DNA of 64,000 bases from Patellaria atrata CBS 101060. Taxonomy: Eukaryota; Ascomycota; Dothideomycetes; Patellariales; Patellariaceae. The position numbers were made by a program, and so were the translations under genes. The stretch spans positions 316,623-380,622 of the forward strand of contig MU006092.1 in assembly GCA_010093705.1 (NCBI GenBank), given 5' to 3'. The notes beneath the pieces are model-generated. The model ran no database searches. It saw only the letters and a program-made list of their open reading frames with translations, and was not told where the DNA came from. Shown here in pieces: positions 36,002 to 47,912 of the stretch; position 1 is the first letter of the stretch; each line of letters begins with the position of its first letter.

Positions 36002-37649
36002 ATGGCGGGAAATCGAATACTTCCGTTAGCAATAGTAGGCTCTACCATAGCTATACTCTCTGGGCAGTGGCTACGATTAGTCTCTCGTACGGTTCCGGGG
36101 CCATATCTTGTACGTTTCCTTGGAATAATACGTTCACTACCGTCAAACTCACCGGTAACAGGATGAAGTTTTTCATGTTCGACAGGCCCAACTCTATTGC
36201 AAGGGAAACTTCTCCTTCTGGGACCCCAAAATCACAACACCACCGGGCTTATATCTCATCTCATACCTTGTCGCTCTGGTAACTGGTCATTGTAGTATCC
36301 TAGCCCTTCGAGCCGTCAACTGCTACGAACTGGTATGTGTGGCAGTACTGAGCCTCGCAATCTGGCGAATATTGAAACCGAATGCTAAGGGAGGTCTCGA
36401 TGGTGTTCATGATGCTATCAACATCGCTCTTTTTCCACCTCTTTTCTTCTTTTCGGGACTCTATTATACGGATGTTTTCTCCACCGCCAGTGCTCTCTTG
36501 ACGTATAAACAGTTCCTTGATTCTGATACTACGTCTAATACCCTCGATATGATTGTATCGGGTATCATTGCTCTTTTGTGTCGGCAGACGAATGTCTTTT
36601 GGGTCGCCGTCTTTCCCGCTGGACTGGGTGTAGTACGGAAGTTACGAGGACTTGGCCCTCAGAACAGAATCTGGTGGGAAGCAAGAACTCTATATGAAAA
36701 GGGTGCTGGAGATGCCTGGGTTGAAGATTATGTAAGTATAGCATGTGCTCTTGCCATAGCAGCGCTCGCTAGTTTTGGCCCTATACTCCGCGCAATTGCA
36801 CCGCAACTTATCCTCCTCTCCCTTTTCGGCGCGTTTGTCGTCTGGAATGGTGGTGTCGTACTTGGTAGCTACATAATACCCCTATTATACATATGCGAAT
36901 CAACTAACTCATTATCAGGGGACAAATCCAACCACGTGGCAACCGTACATCTCCCGCAAATACTCTACATCTGGCCCTACATAACCTTCTTTTCGTGGCC
37001 TCTAATTCTCAATTCCATCCTCATCCCTTTCCTCACCGCCTTTACCTCCAACACCCCACCACGCGAAGCTATCATCCGGGCCGTAAAACCCCCACGTATC
37101 TCAACCATCGTCATATTCACTACCGTCGCTCTGGCAACCATCCACTGGAACACCATCATCCACCCCTTCACACTCGCCGACAACCGCCACTACATCTTCT
37201 ACATCTTCCGCCTCCTCCGCCTGCATCCAACCCTCCTCTACGCCGCAGCCCCCATCTACACCCTCAGCGCACACCTCGTCCTCTCTTCCCTCAGCGGTCC
37301 CTCAACCTCCCCTTCCCCGCCAGCAAACCCCGTCCCCATCAACTGCAAACCACTACCCGCCCCCCCACCATCTACCACCGCTTCCCCGATGCCGACAACT
37401 ACATCCTTCGCCCTAATCTTGCTGGGCACGACCGCCCTATCCCTCGTAACCGCACCGCTGGTCGAACCACGCTACTTCATCATCCCCTGGCTTCTCTGGC
37501 GCCTGCACTTACCGCCGCAGACCCGGGGCGCGCTCGTGCTCGAGACGCTCTGGATGGGCGCCGTCAATGTGGCCACGGTGTACGTGTTTCTCTACCGCGG
37601 GTTTGAGTGGCCCCAGGAACCGGGGAAGGTACAGAGGTTTTTGTGGTAG
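36002..37649 (+). CDS. ALG10: Dol-P-Glc alpha-1,2-glucosyltransferase Alg10 (Die2)
   Basis: Alg10 adds the terminal alpha-1,2 glucose to the dolichol-linked Glc3Man9GlcNAc2 precursor in the ER lumen. Three exons fit: 36002-36109, 36162-36864 and 36919-37649, giving 513 residues. The start MAGNRILPLAIVGSTIAIL is a membrane segment. Joining exons 1 and 2 creates PGPYLDEVFHVRQAQ, the family hallmark with the acidic DE pair, followed by YCKGNFSFWDPKITTPPGLY. Further family segments are FFSGLYYTDVFSTASALL, ALLCRQTNVFWVAVFPAG, NGGVVLGDKSNHVATVHLPQ and LADNRHYIFYIFRLL. About a dozen membrane helices are expected. Intron 2 is 54 bp with no in-frame stop and so looks coding; it is removed because GGVVLG then joins DKSNH as in relatives. 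Length is normal for the family. Confidence 0.93.
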
Positions 37650-38356
37650 TGGGGTGGTTACTGGGTTCGGGACTCTTGGAAGGATGGTGGGGTTCTGTGT
37701 ACTATTCGATTTGCGGTTGAACCTCGATTTTGTGAGAGGTGGTAAGTAGGGTTGAGAGGGGTTAGTGGATTTGTCGTTTTAAAGGTACGCGTGGCATTCC
37801 TCGGCCTTGTACTGTATAGTACGTCTGACAGATGACTGCGGCTGAACTGTCATGTGCGGCTTGTCAACAGTTCTTTACTCTCTTCCCGACTTGAGTCCTA
37901 AATACGCTTGGGGCTCCATCGTACTGTGCTGACTTTGGTACTGACCGTACAGTGGATGAGGAAGGCTATCACAGGGGAGGAGATAATCAGGGGTTATAGT
38001 GAACATTTTCCTTCACGGACAAAATTAAGTATAGAGAGAATAGAACCTCCCTGTACGGAATCGAAGATATATATCGCACCGTATAATCATCTTAGTGAAA
38101 GCTTGGGAATATCTGCTTATTGCGCTGAACTTGCTCACATCCCATCCAAGCTAACCAAAACGGTTATCATGCTCTCATCGATCGACTGATTACCCACGCC
38201 CCACACTGCTGATGGAACCGCACAGGGAAGGGTATAGCATGGAGGTGTTTTGGCTGTCTAACACACCGGCCAACTTGCGATCAGAAAATCAAGAACAAAC
38301 CCCATTCCCAGCCCACACCCCTCGAAGTCTCATGAAGCAAACTCCGCCAACAAACG
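37650..38356. other. Convergent ALG10/JmjC intergenic region
   Basis: About 700 bp lies between two convergent stop codons and probably holds 3' UTRs. A GTACTGTA word lies near 37809. No gene is seen. Confidence 0.55.
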
Positions 38357-41300
38357 CTAGACCCTAATTCTCCCTCCCACCCGCGCGGGTATCTCGTCCC
38401 CACTACTATCATCGCTCGCATCACTGCTCAATTCCAACACCTGCGGCGCCTTCTTCGGCGGTCTACCCGGTCTCTTCGCGCTCTCAACCTTTGGCGGTCT
38501 CCCTCTGCCCCTACCCCTTGAAGCCGACTGCGGGGTAGCGCTCACCGGACTCCCCGGGGCCTTTACGGACGCACCCCCACTCCCATGCTTAGGAGGTCTG
38601 CCCCTCGCTCTCTTCGCCTCGCCATTGGTCGGACTAGCATCCGTCGCAGCCGCACCCTTCGGTCCCACAATCTTGATCTTCTTTCCCTTCGCCTTCATCT
38701 TCTCCGCCAGACTCATCAGCTTGGCCTCGTTCGCTTTGGGTGGAGATTTCGGTCCCGGGCTGACGAAGATGGCGGATCCGGCTTCGGAGTCCGAGGATCC
38801 GCCGTCGCCGATCACAGAGTTCGGGCTCCCGACCCACTTTGCGGCTTGCTGCTTCGCTTTTAGGTTCTCCTCGGCAAGCTGTAAGGCGGCCTTTGTGGAG
38901 GCGGATTCCATTACTTTGGAAGCTTCACGGGCGTAGTGAATTGCGTCTGTGGAAGCGGAGGTGGGGACGACGGGCTTAGAAACAGGTGGAGCGGGCTTGG
39001 AGGATGGAGGGGCCGGTCGGTTGGTGAGGGTGGAGGTGACATTATCGGCTCTAGCGGGTGTGTTTATGGCTTGGAAACCGGAGGAGAGTGGAGGAGCTGG
39101 GGTGGAGGCCGCAAAATCGTCGTCCTCAAAGAGAGCGTCGATAACGCTGTCGTCGCTTCCGGCAGCGATGCCGCCTGTGCTGGCTCGTGCTGGACGGATG
39201 CTGGGTCTCTTTTGTGCGACGGGCATGGTTTGCCGTCGTTCTTTTTCCTCGTTCCTGGTGCGGCGTCTGCCGTCTTTGAAGTCTGGAGGTAACTCATCTG
39301 GCAGGTCATCGTCTTCTTCGGCACGTTTGCGTGATAACCATGCTAATGCGCGACGACCGGTAGTAGCATTTTGCTGACGAGCTGTAGTCTCATACATATC
39401 ATTCTCGTCTTCTTCATCATCGAGATCAGTCTCCTCGTAGCGAGCACGTTTGCGGTTCGAGGTTTTTCCTTGGGCAGTTGGGTCACTGGTCTTTTTGTGA
39501 TCACGACGACTTGTCCGGAAATCCTCATCATCCTCCACGCGATATCGAAAGATGCTTTCTTTCTTCTTTGGGGGTCCATCTGCTTTCCGTGCATTGGGGA
39601 TATTGATATTTGATTGGAGTAAGACTGGTTGTTCCGCACCATCTACATCTACCGCACCGTCGAGATTTGCGGCTGCCGCTCTTCTCCGCTCATCTCGTTT
39701 AGCGGCCAATTCCTTATCTCGGAACTCAAGTAACTTCTCGCGTGGAAGTTTGAGTTTTACCAATCTCCTTCGGCCGCGCATACGAGCATGCGCAATGATG
39801 TACCTTCCTGCCTTCTTCGCTTCCTCGAGTTGACGCCTCTCTTGAGCTTGTTGCCATTGTTTCGTGGCTGTATTGACCTTCTCTACTGGCGCTGCGGGCT
39901 TGTCTGCCTTATCGACTTTTCGTCTCTTGGGTGGTAGAAGCTTGATATATTCCCGGTCCTCTTTCCCGCCCTTACGCTTCTTGCCGCCTTCCGGTGGTCT
40001 TTGTGGTGGATTACTTGGCTCAGGGTAAAGGTAGGATTCATCTTCCATCTCCGCGTCATGTTGATGGTAAACGTCAGACGGCGCAACGAACCCTGAATGA
40101 TTGTATCCTGGGTCCTCGTACCCATTATACAACGGTAGATTGTCGTTCGATGGCATTGTGGTATCCATTTCGTAGTCTTCAACATCTTCTTCGCCTCGCA
40201 ATGCGGGATCAATCATCGAATTTGCCGCGTGTGGATGTCTAACACTCGGCTGTCCACTACCGAGAGTAGGGTCGATGGTGTCGTCTACGTCGTACTCAAT
40301 TCCATTCCCATTAGGAGGCGGATACGGTCCTTCTGGGGCTTCAGAAACGTATCGATCGCCGAGTGTAACGTCTTGCATCTTCGCATGTTCCGCTTCTTGC
40401 TTTCTCTTCCTGAGTCTCGAACTCTCCATCTCCTCAGATTCCTTTAGCCAGTTCAGATTTGAATGACCGAAATCAACAAGACATTCGACACTCCGTGCGT
40501 CCGCAACTTTCTTGGTATCATGTCCAAGCAGAGTACCTTTGGGTTCGTACGGTTTCTGCCGAGGATCACTCCTACATGCGCCCCTCGAGCAAATCTTCAT
40601 ACAATGGGGGCACTCCCAAAATCGATCCGTCATTATGGTTTGGGGCATTAAGTCGTATGCTCGCCATAGAGTCCCATAACACCAATATTTTTCACAATTT
40701 GTGCATACAGCCATCTTCCAGAGGGGATGGCGTTTAAGACATACGTGACAGGACTTGTGGTTCTTCAGGTAAGCCTCCGATTTCTTCTTTTTGGACTTTT
40801 TGACAGTACCGTCGTCATTTACGACGATTTCTTCTTCCGAATTCTCATCCTCATCAGGAATATTTGGGTTTTTGATATCAACCCAAGGTCGGAGTTTTAG
40901 CTGTTGTTGACATACTGCTGCGAGGGAGTTCTTGACCATCCGTGCTCTTTCTTCTGAGAGTGGTAGAGGGCTCTCTGGTGTAATTACACCTCCTTCAAAC
41001 TCGATGACTTGTTTCCTCCACTCTTCATACTGTTTATTTAAATCCCTCCATTTCCACTGTTCGACCCATTTTAAATCAGACAAACAACCACAACTCCTGC
41101 CCATCGCATAGCAGTCCATGCAAACGTCGTAGGGCTCTTCGATTTCACCACCCAGAGCTCCTGTACACGTCTTGCAGGTTAAGAATCGATTGAAAATGTT
41201 GCCACGACAGTATGCACATGTTACGTTGCTGTCAAATTGAAGATACTCAGGATGTTCCTTTGGACCATCTGGATTGAACGTTTCTGAGAGAAGAATATCC

Positions 41301-42600
41301 TTGAAGAGGGCGAATAGTCGCTTGAAATCTTTTCGTAGTTGTCGAACTTTTGTACTAGATTGAACACGGGCGCCATCGTAACCGCCGTGCTCAATCATTG
41401 CTTTGGCTTGCTTGAGGAGACTAGAGTATTTCTGCAGCGTGTAGTAGATGATTGCCTTATTTTTGTATTGCTCATCACGGCAGACAATCCGCGAATTCGG
41501 CAAAGCTTCATTTATTGCCATCTCCAGTGTCTCTACCGTTGTCCGATTCCAGGCAACCTTCATGGTCCGACTGCCCCTATTCCAGACTTGATGCGGCGCT
41601 AATGGTGGGATTAGAATGAAATCACCAGGGCGTTGTTCCACTACATAAGTCTTGAACGGTGCCTTCTTCCACGCTATAAGTTGCGCGAAATGGTTTTCAA
41701 TCTCGATATCATGACCTAAGACGGAAAGCCAATACTCAGCAACAAGATGACGGTCTTTAGTCTCCGTCATGAACCAGATAGATGAACCGGGCTTTTCCGG
41801 TTTACCGCCCTCACCGACAGTTCCTGACGCTTCAACCATAATGTTTTGCCCAAGTGATGCGCACATTTCTCGATGAGCGGGGGTGTATGTTCCCTCATGG
41901 CCAATATAGCACATAAGATTGTCCGCACGCATCTCGGCCGGGAGACTGCTCATCAAATCCCCAGCTCTGGCGATTCCCTTTCCTCTTCTTCTCCCTGGCG
42001 CATTTGGCAAAGCCTCGTCTACTGCTCCTGCACCACCAATCTCCCCCGTGCTATCATTCCAGTAGAATAGAGCGGCGGGAATTTGCTCTTGTAACTTATC
42101 TGCCCATACTGGAGGGCAATCAATATCTTTGAGATAAACCCTCTGTCTATTCTTGTCTGCGAAATTCTTAGGATTCTCAAAGAATTGGTCGGTGAGCTTC
42201 GGCATGTGTTCGAGGTAGTGTTTTATTGTTAGTGGGATGTTTTGCTTAGTTGTCAGATCCCTTGCCTGTTCGACTGTCCAGAAGATTAGTAAGAGTACTC
42301 GAAAGAGATCTCGTATATGCACCAAAACGCACCTTTACTGCCATGATTGTCACGAAGCCAACCAGGTGTGAATGTCCAAGGGTCCAGCTTGGTTTCAAAG
42401 CCATCGACGACTAGAGGCTTTCCCCCAACAACCACATGGAGTAGAACCAATTTTTCAAACTTGTCGATTCCTTGCTCCTGTATCATCTCACACGAGATGC
42501 GATCGACATACTGGAAGTTCTCTGTATTTTCAACGAGGGCTCGTACATCGAAATTCGGGGGAATGGGTTCGAATGAGGCGCGCGCCCGCTGAGCAGGCAT
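38357..42600 (-). CDS. JmjC protein with 4CXXC-type zinc finger and AT-hooks
   Basis: This is a predicted nuclear chromatin protein of 1394 residues in two exons, 42600-42333 and 42273-38357; the intron joins DNHGSK to VEQARDL. A JmjC fold spans about residues 150-345. The metal ligands appear as HRE near 223 (TPAHREMCASLG) and His near 317 (PPLAPHQVW), so HxE...H is present and Fe(II)/2-oxoglutarate chemistry is possible. A cysteine cluster at about 440-487 (CAYC, CKTC, CMDC, CGC) is followed by a second at 598-657 (CHVC, CTNC, CPHC, CSRGAC) like the zf-4CXXC_R1 finger of CDCA7-type proteins. A Lys/Arg-rich tail has three AT-hooks (RARGRPPK, GRGRGRPPK, KRPGRPPK). I infer histone demethylase activity or recruitment to AT-rich chromatin; the substrate is unknown. 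Divergent from COQ2. Confidence 0.88.
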
Positions 42601-43214
42601 CTCGCCGTTGTCAAAGTTTCAAATCTTTCAGAATATTTGGCGTGGCATTGTTGAAGTCGTAATTCATGAGTTGCGGCTCTCGTGTTGTAGAAGGAAAACC
42701 GAGCGCGTCGAATCCCGTCAAGTGGGGCAAATGTAGGAACTGAGTCAAGTGATTCTGTGGTGGACGCGACCACAAATTCAGTAACGAGCGAATTGAAAGT
42801 GATGTTCACTGTGGGAGGTGGCTGGTAGTAGTGGAAAGACACGAAAGGCAAATATCCGCGGCGTTATAGAAGCTCGGGCCAACTTAGGGTATCGCGGGTT
42901 CCATTTCCACACTCAGAGTACAAACGGAAACTTGGTGACTTAGGTTTCATTCAGTTGTTACATCATTTGTCACAAACCTTTATAGATCTGTTAAGCTCCA
43001 AGAATATGCGTTCGGGAGCCCATACACACGCCCAATTCGGAACTCATTGACCTATACATCCGGCCTCAAAGGACCATCAGGATAGCGAAAGAAACAAACT
43101 ACTCATGTGAAGAGGAATGGACACTTTCCTCGATTTGTTTTCGTTCTAAGGGTTGTCGTTCCTAAATGTAAAAGCTTGGAAGGTTTTCTACATTCAATAT
43201 ACAATTCCCATAAG
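42601..43214. promoter_or_regulatory. Divergent JmjC/COQ2 promoter region
   Basis: About 610 bp lies between the two start codons. The COQ2 frame is open upstream to 43107 but has no ATG there, so that part is probably leader. No specific site was identified. Confidence 0.5.
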
Positions 43215-44534
43215 ATGTTAAGGCAAGGGCATATACACCTAAGGGGGGAGATATGTCGAACGAGCAGCAGACCATCATGGATCCTTCCAATCGGAATACT
43301 CAGTCCTCAAATGAATTGCTTTAGACAGATAGGAATAAGATTCACACATCGAAAGATGCGGGAGACAAACACCTTGCGACTTAAGGCTCGATATGCCCCC
43401 AACCGTACAATGAACAGTGGTGTCACTCATCCAACAATTCCGTACTCTCAAAGTCGACATTCGACAACTACATCAACGTTAACATCAGTCCCTACCGTCT
43501 CTTCATCACCTTTCTCCGCTTACAAACCTCCGACAACCGGCCTCCTCTCCTATCTCCCTTCACCCTTTATTCCCTACGCCGAGCTCATTCGCCTCGACAA
43601 ACCAACAGGAACCTACTACCTGTTCTTCCCCTGTCTCTTCAGCACTCTTCTCGCCGCCAGCGTTACTCCTTTAACCCCTCCCCTCGTAGTCGTCAGCACC
43701 AGTCTACTTTTCCTAACCGGTGCTCTCGTCATGCGCGGCGCCGGCTGTACCATCAATGACCTATGGGACCGCAATCTTGATCCCCATGTCAGCCGCACGC
43801 GCCTCCGTCCCATCGCTCGAGGCGCCGTGAGTCCGCGTGCGGCGATCGTCTTTACCGGGTTCCAGCTGTTGACAGGCCTTGCGGTGTTAGTTCAATTTCC
43901 GGTCGTGTGTCTGTATTATGGAATCCCTTCCTTAGTACTCGTGACGCTCTACCCGCTGGCCAAGCGTGTGACGTACTACCCGCAGTTCGTCCTCGGGCTC
44001 ACTTTTTCCTGGGGCGCCATTATGGGCTTTCCTGCCCTAGGCGTCGATGTGCTACAGAATAGCGCGGCGCTGGCAGCCGCAGCGTGCTTGTATGCAAGTA
44101 ATGTCGCTTGGACGATATTGTACGATATGATTTATGCACATATGGACGTTAAAGACGACGTTAAGGCGGGGATCAAATCTATCGCTCTTGCACATGGGGA
44201 GAACACTAAGGCGGTCTTAACCGGTCTGGCGGTGGCGCAAGTGGGACTACTTTTTGCTGCTGGAGCGGCGATAGAAGCTGGACCCATATTCTTCGTAGGA
44301 AGCTGCGGGAGCGCGGTACTCACGCTCGGGACTATGATATGGAGGGTCAGGCTAAAAGAGGTGGGAAATTGTTGGTGGTGGTTTAGGTATGGTTGCTGGT
44401 TCACTGGTGGAGGTATTGCTATGGGATTAGCGGGAGAATATATTACCAGGCTTATGGGATGGTACGGCAACGATGAGGAGGAGGAGCAAGAGACAAAAGT
44501 ACGCGATGGCATTGTTCTAAACGTGAAGCAATAA
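43215..44534 (+). CDS. COQ2: 4-hydroxybenzoate polyprenyltransferase, mitochondrial
   Basis: Coq2 attaches the polyprenyl tail to 4-hydroxybenzoate in the mitochondrial inner membrane, the second committed step of ubiquinone synthesis. This is a single exon of 439 residues from the first in-frame ATG at 43215. The first ~105 residues are rich in Arg, Ser and Thr with few acids, as expected for a mitochondrial presequence. The UbiA fold follows with LIRLDKPTGTYYLFFPCLFS. The first Asp-rich motif is GCTINDLWDRNLD (near residue 181) and the second is YDMIYAHMDVKDD (near 302). Both bind the Mg-diphosphate and both are intact. About eight or nine membrane helices are expected. The acidic Glu-rich tail near the C-terminus is a local addition. 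Later in-frame ATGs exist in the presequence, so the exact start is uncertain. Confidence 0.92.
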   Translation: MLRQGHIHLRGEICRTSSRPSWILPIGILSPQMNCFRQIGIRFTHRKMRETNTLRLKARYAPNRTMNSGVTHPTIPYSQSRHSTTTSTLTSVPTVSSSPFSAYKPPTTGLLSYLPSPFIPYAELIRLDKPTGTYYLFFPCLFSTLLAASVTPLTPPLVVVSTSLLFLTGALVMRGAGCTINDLWDRNLDPHVSRTRLRPIARGAVSPRAAIVFTGFQLLTGLAVLVQFPVVCLYYGIPSLVLVTLYPLAKRVTYYPQFVLGLTFSWGAIMGFPALGVDVLQNSAALAAAACLYASNVAWTILYDMIYAHMDVKDDVKAGIKSIALAHGENTKAVLTGLAVAQVGLLFAAGAAIEAGPIFFVGSCGSAVLTLGTMIWRVRLKEVGNCWWWFRYGCWFTGGGIAMGLAGEYITRLMGWYGNDEEEEQETKVRDGIVLNVKQ

Positions 44535-45659
44535 GTTCAGACCGTGAAGTCAAGTCAGGCCGAAGATGAATGCTGTAAGTTATTTAAACTGATAAGGTTA
44601 TCCTGTGATACTATGGGTGATGTATTGTATCTAGTTCCTTTCTGCGAGAGTCCTGGCCCTTACTGTAAACTTGGCCTCGAGAATGTCTCTGATTCCACAG
44701 GTACAAGTCGGCGAGACCGAAAAAGACGAGTAACCAAAAAAATTCAAAATTGTATCGGATGACTCAACTGTACCGGATTACCCTATTATAATGGCAAGGC
44801 TAAACCAACAAAAGCTTCAGGGACGTTCCCACATTTCAAAAGGGTATTATGCTACAATACGGGATTGATAGCCGGCTAGGGATCCCTTTGGTTCGATCTA
44901 CCGCAATATATTCCTACCCTCAAAGAAACCATGTTGTTAAAGTTTACCTCATCATCTGCTTCCGAGAGGTTCACACCAGGAGAGTAAACTAGATCCTCAT
45001 CGAGAGCAGAACCTAAGGAACTTAGGCACATATAGAATTCCGTCTTGTTAGCTTTTCGAGTCGTTTACATGCAGTGGGATTATTCATCGCTCGGTTCTGG
45101 GGATGAGGGAAATCAAAATGTCCTCGAAGGTTTAGACTCTTGATGTTGCGGGAATATGGAGTTATGAGAAAGTGTTGTACTGTACCACCTAATGAACAGT
45201 CAAACAAAGGGCTTCCAATGAGCCACAAGAAGAGAAGATGTTGTATCACCACACGATGAGCTCTACTAGTATCCCAGTTTCGAATATGAACCCAAGCTCT
45301 TCCTCTCAACTTCAATGGGCCTTTTGCACCATATTCTCTTCTCATGCAGTTTCTTGTCGTTTGCTACTGTTGGTATTGCTCAATCCTTGTAAGCTTTGCT
45401 GAAGATTACTGGCAAGGTTATAAGCTTGGAGTATCAAGAGATTGATTTTCGCTGTACAGTATCGTTAAGTATTCTGTACGGTTGGGATTTTTCATACGGT
45501 TTGACTTTCTCATACCGTATAGTCGAAAGCCCCCTTTGAGAGTGGCCGTACTGTATAACAAGCGAGAATTATAACGATAAGGGCAAGAATAGAGGCAATA
45601 TCTGATTTGATCAATAGACAAAACTCTTCGGCCTTCAGATATCAGAATGTGTCAGGCTA
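44535..45659. other. Intergenic, no gene seen
   Basis: The stretch holds a 107-codon minus-strand frame (45022-45345) with an ATG but no domain, which I leave uncalled. GTACTGTA words occur near 45177 and 45551. From here rightwards gene density drops and repeats begin. Confidence 0.45.
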
Positions 45660-47158
45660 TTACCATGGGTTTTCCAAATATGGAAGATCGTCCTCCACAG
45701 GTAACTCGCCCTCTTCTTTTATAACCGTAGCCACTCTATCAATCCCCCCCCAGACGCGCAGAAGGTTGCCGCCGATTATTTGCTCTGCGTGAGTATCCGA
45801 AATACCTTGTTTGAGCATCTCTGCAACAAGGTCAGGGAACTTCGAAACGTCCTCTAAGCCGCGGGGAGTAGTAGGCATCCCGTCAAAATCACTGCCAACG
45901 CCAACGTGATCATAGCCGAAAAGGTCTCCTATATATCGCATATGTCGAACCACTTGGTGTATGGTAAGGTTAGGACCGTATCACTCTTGGAGCCCGTCCG
46001 CAATATCATTAGGGAAACAACAGCTAACAAAGTCGGGTGAAAATGTAACCATGACAAGGCTATTCCGTGCCTTTACGAGTTGTAGAACGTCGTCGGGGAC
46101 TTTACGAGGGCAAATCGTAAACGCTGAACTGTGGCTGAAAATTGGAGGAGCTTTGCTTCCTGGCCAACCTTTTTCGGGTGTTCCCCTAGAACATCCCGCA
46201 TCGTGTCCGCACTCACATGTGCAAGATCTACAATCATTCCTAATCGGTTCATCTCGTGGATGATTTTCCGCGCCTTTTCGCTGACGCCGCCCCAGTGAGG
46301 CTGGGCTGCTTCAACGCCCCCTTCTGGTAGATCGACAAGAGTAGAATCGGCATAGATATTATGACAATTATGAGTTAGGGTCGCGTAACGTACCCTCGGG
46401 CATGATATTCGCGAATTTTTGTAAATGAATTGCCAACTAGGTGCAAAACTTCAAGCCCAAGTGGTAATACTATGCGACCAGACCGAAACATCTCTATAGC
46501 AGCCTCACTGTTGTCATGCCTTTCGAATGAGGACGAATATTTAGCTAGGAGACGATGTACGCAATCCACAGCAGATCCACAATTAGATAGAGCTATGAAA
46601 TCATGAGCGTTTGGTGTGTGTAACTGCATTTCTGGGAATCTATTTTTGCTAAGTATTCTGCGGTATAATTCGAACCTTTCTTTGGACAATCTGCAAAGAC
46701 TGACCAGAACATTCCACCAACTCGACCTTTTTGTAAACGAGCAAGGTCGACATGCTCTTCTAGGTCGCCTTCTTCGAATGGATATGTAAAGTTGTGTTGA
46801 TAGATGTGGTGGCTATAGGCCACTTAATATAGTATGTGAGATGGTTATGACCATCTGGATCTAGGTTTAGACTTTTGAGAGCACCACAAATGAAAGCAAG
46901 TTTCAACCTACCAATCAATGGGGTAGTTTCCATGATATTTCTCACTCTTGATTCGTTAGTCTTTCGAACCTGATCCGGAGCTCGCTCATCAGTACCCAGG
47001 AGCAATTGTACGTGTTCCTTTCGAGTCACATAAGAGACGCACACAACAACAACACTCAGGAATACAATAGAAACGCTGAGACATGACCAAGCTGTGCCAC
47101 TTTTACGCCTCTGTTCTGGCGGTATGGCTGCTGATGCTAAATTAGACATTGCTTCCAT
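45660..47158 (-). pseudogene. Broken M19 membrane dipeptidase gene
   Basis: The stretch matches peptidase family M19 (renal-dipeptidase type, zinc enzymes hydrolysing dipeptides). An N-terminal anchor is seen at 47158 (SVSIVFLSVVVVCVSYV). After an intron at 46911-46855 comes PLIDGHNHL, where the zinc motif DGHND has lost its Asp. Later pieces are [87 protein letters not shown] and GYDHVGVGSDFDGMPTTPRG. They lie in different frames: a base is missing near 46825 (after IKW), another near 46393 (before VRYATLTHN), and a shift lies near 46170 (KK/WPGSK). An in-frame TGA sits at about 45975 between DGLQE and YGPNLTIHQV. With the lost ligand, this is a pseudogene of a once complete gene. Confidence 0.85.
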
Positions 47159-47636
47159 GGGTGGCTAATTTGGTGTCTTTCAGCCCTGGATTCAAACTGT
47201 GTGGTTGTAATAAAAAGAATATAACCCTCTTTCACATTTGAGATTACCTATTATATGGATTTATTAGTCAGTTTATGGCACCCGCAACGGAAATGTGGTG
47301 TCATGTCCCTCACAACAGTTGCTGACCGAGATGCACTAATAAATACTTTTGTGTTAGTACTTGCGATATTGAATCGGGGAGGACTATTTCATTTACTTAT
47401 CTCTTCTATGAGGTTTCTACCCAGATATAGTTTTCTTTAGTTAATTACATTCATACCATAGTCTGGTAAGCTGGTCTGTGGAAACAAATTCAATAAAATG
47501 TTGGCGGCTTGCGTAGCTTTTACTGTTGTACAAAAGTACCTCCTTCTGCCGCAACATACAGTAAGATGACCGGTCTATAGTATGACGCATCGTTTTTGAC
47601 CTACAATTGACGTCTCGCATCAAGTCAGCCATTCTA
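47159..47636. other. Intergenic, no gene seen
   Basis: The spacer between the broken dipeptidase and the left LTR copy shows no domain in any frame. Confidence 0.5.
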
Positions 47637-47912
47637 TGTCAAGGCTCAACCTCAGATGAGAGCTGAAAGGTATATTGCTGTATGTACATGAAGCTTAAAC
47701 TTAAGGAAAGAAAGTAAAAGAGAGTATCAGAACAGCGTGAGCTGTTCTATTAAAGTACAACATGACTAAGCTACTGGATCATGCATGGATCTTAAACTTA
47801 AGGAAAGAATGTAAGAAAAAGTGCTAGAACAGCGTAAGTTTATTAAAGTATAGCATAGCTAAGCCGCTGGATCATCCAAGGCACTTATACCTATCGGGTC
47901 TAACCCGTGACA
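47637..47912 (+). mobile_element. Solo LTR-like copy, LTR retrotransposon relic
   Basis: The segment begins TGTCAAGGCTCAACC and ends GGGTCTAACCCGTGACA, the TG...CA form of retroelement LTRs with a short inverted end. The same sequence returns in opposite orientation at 49831-50372. Inside it, a unit of about 95 bp starting AAACTTAAGGAAAG occurs twice (from about 47698 and 47793). No matching duplication flanks it (TTCTA against CCCGG), so it may have been rearranged. No gag or pol sequence lies beside it. It is a fossil; the family (Copia or Gypsy) cannot be told from the LTR alone. Confidence 0.7.

Noticed and set aside
45022-45345. 107-codon minus-strand frame with ATG
   Set aside because: No domain or homologue that I recognise; too short to support alone.
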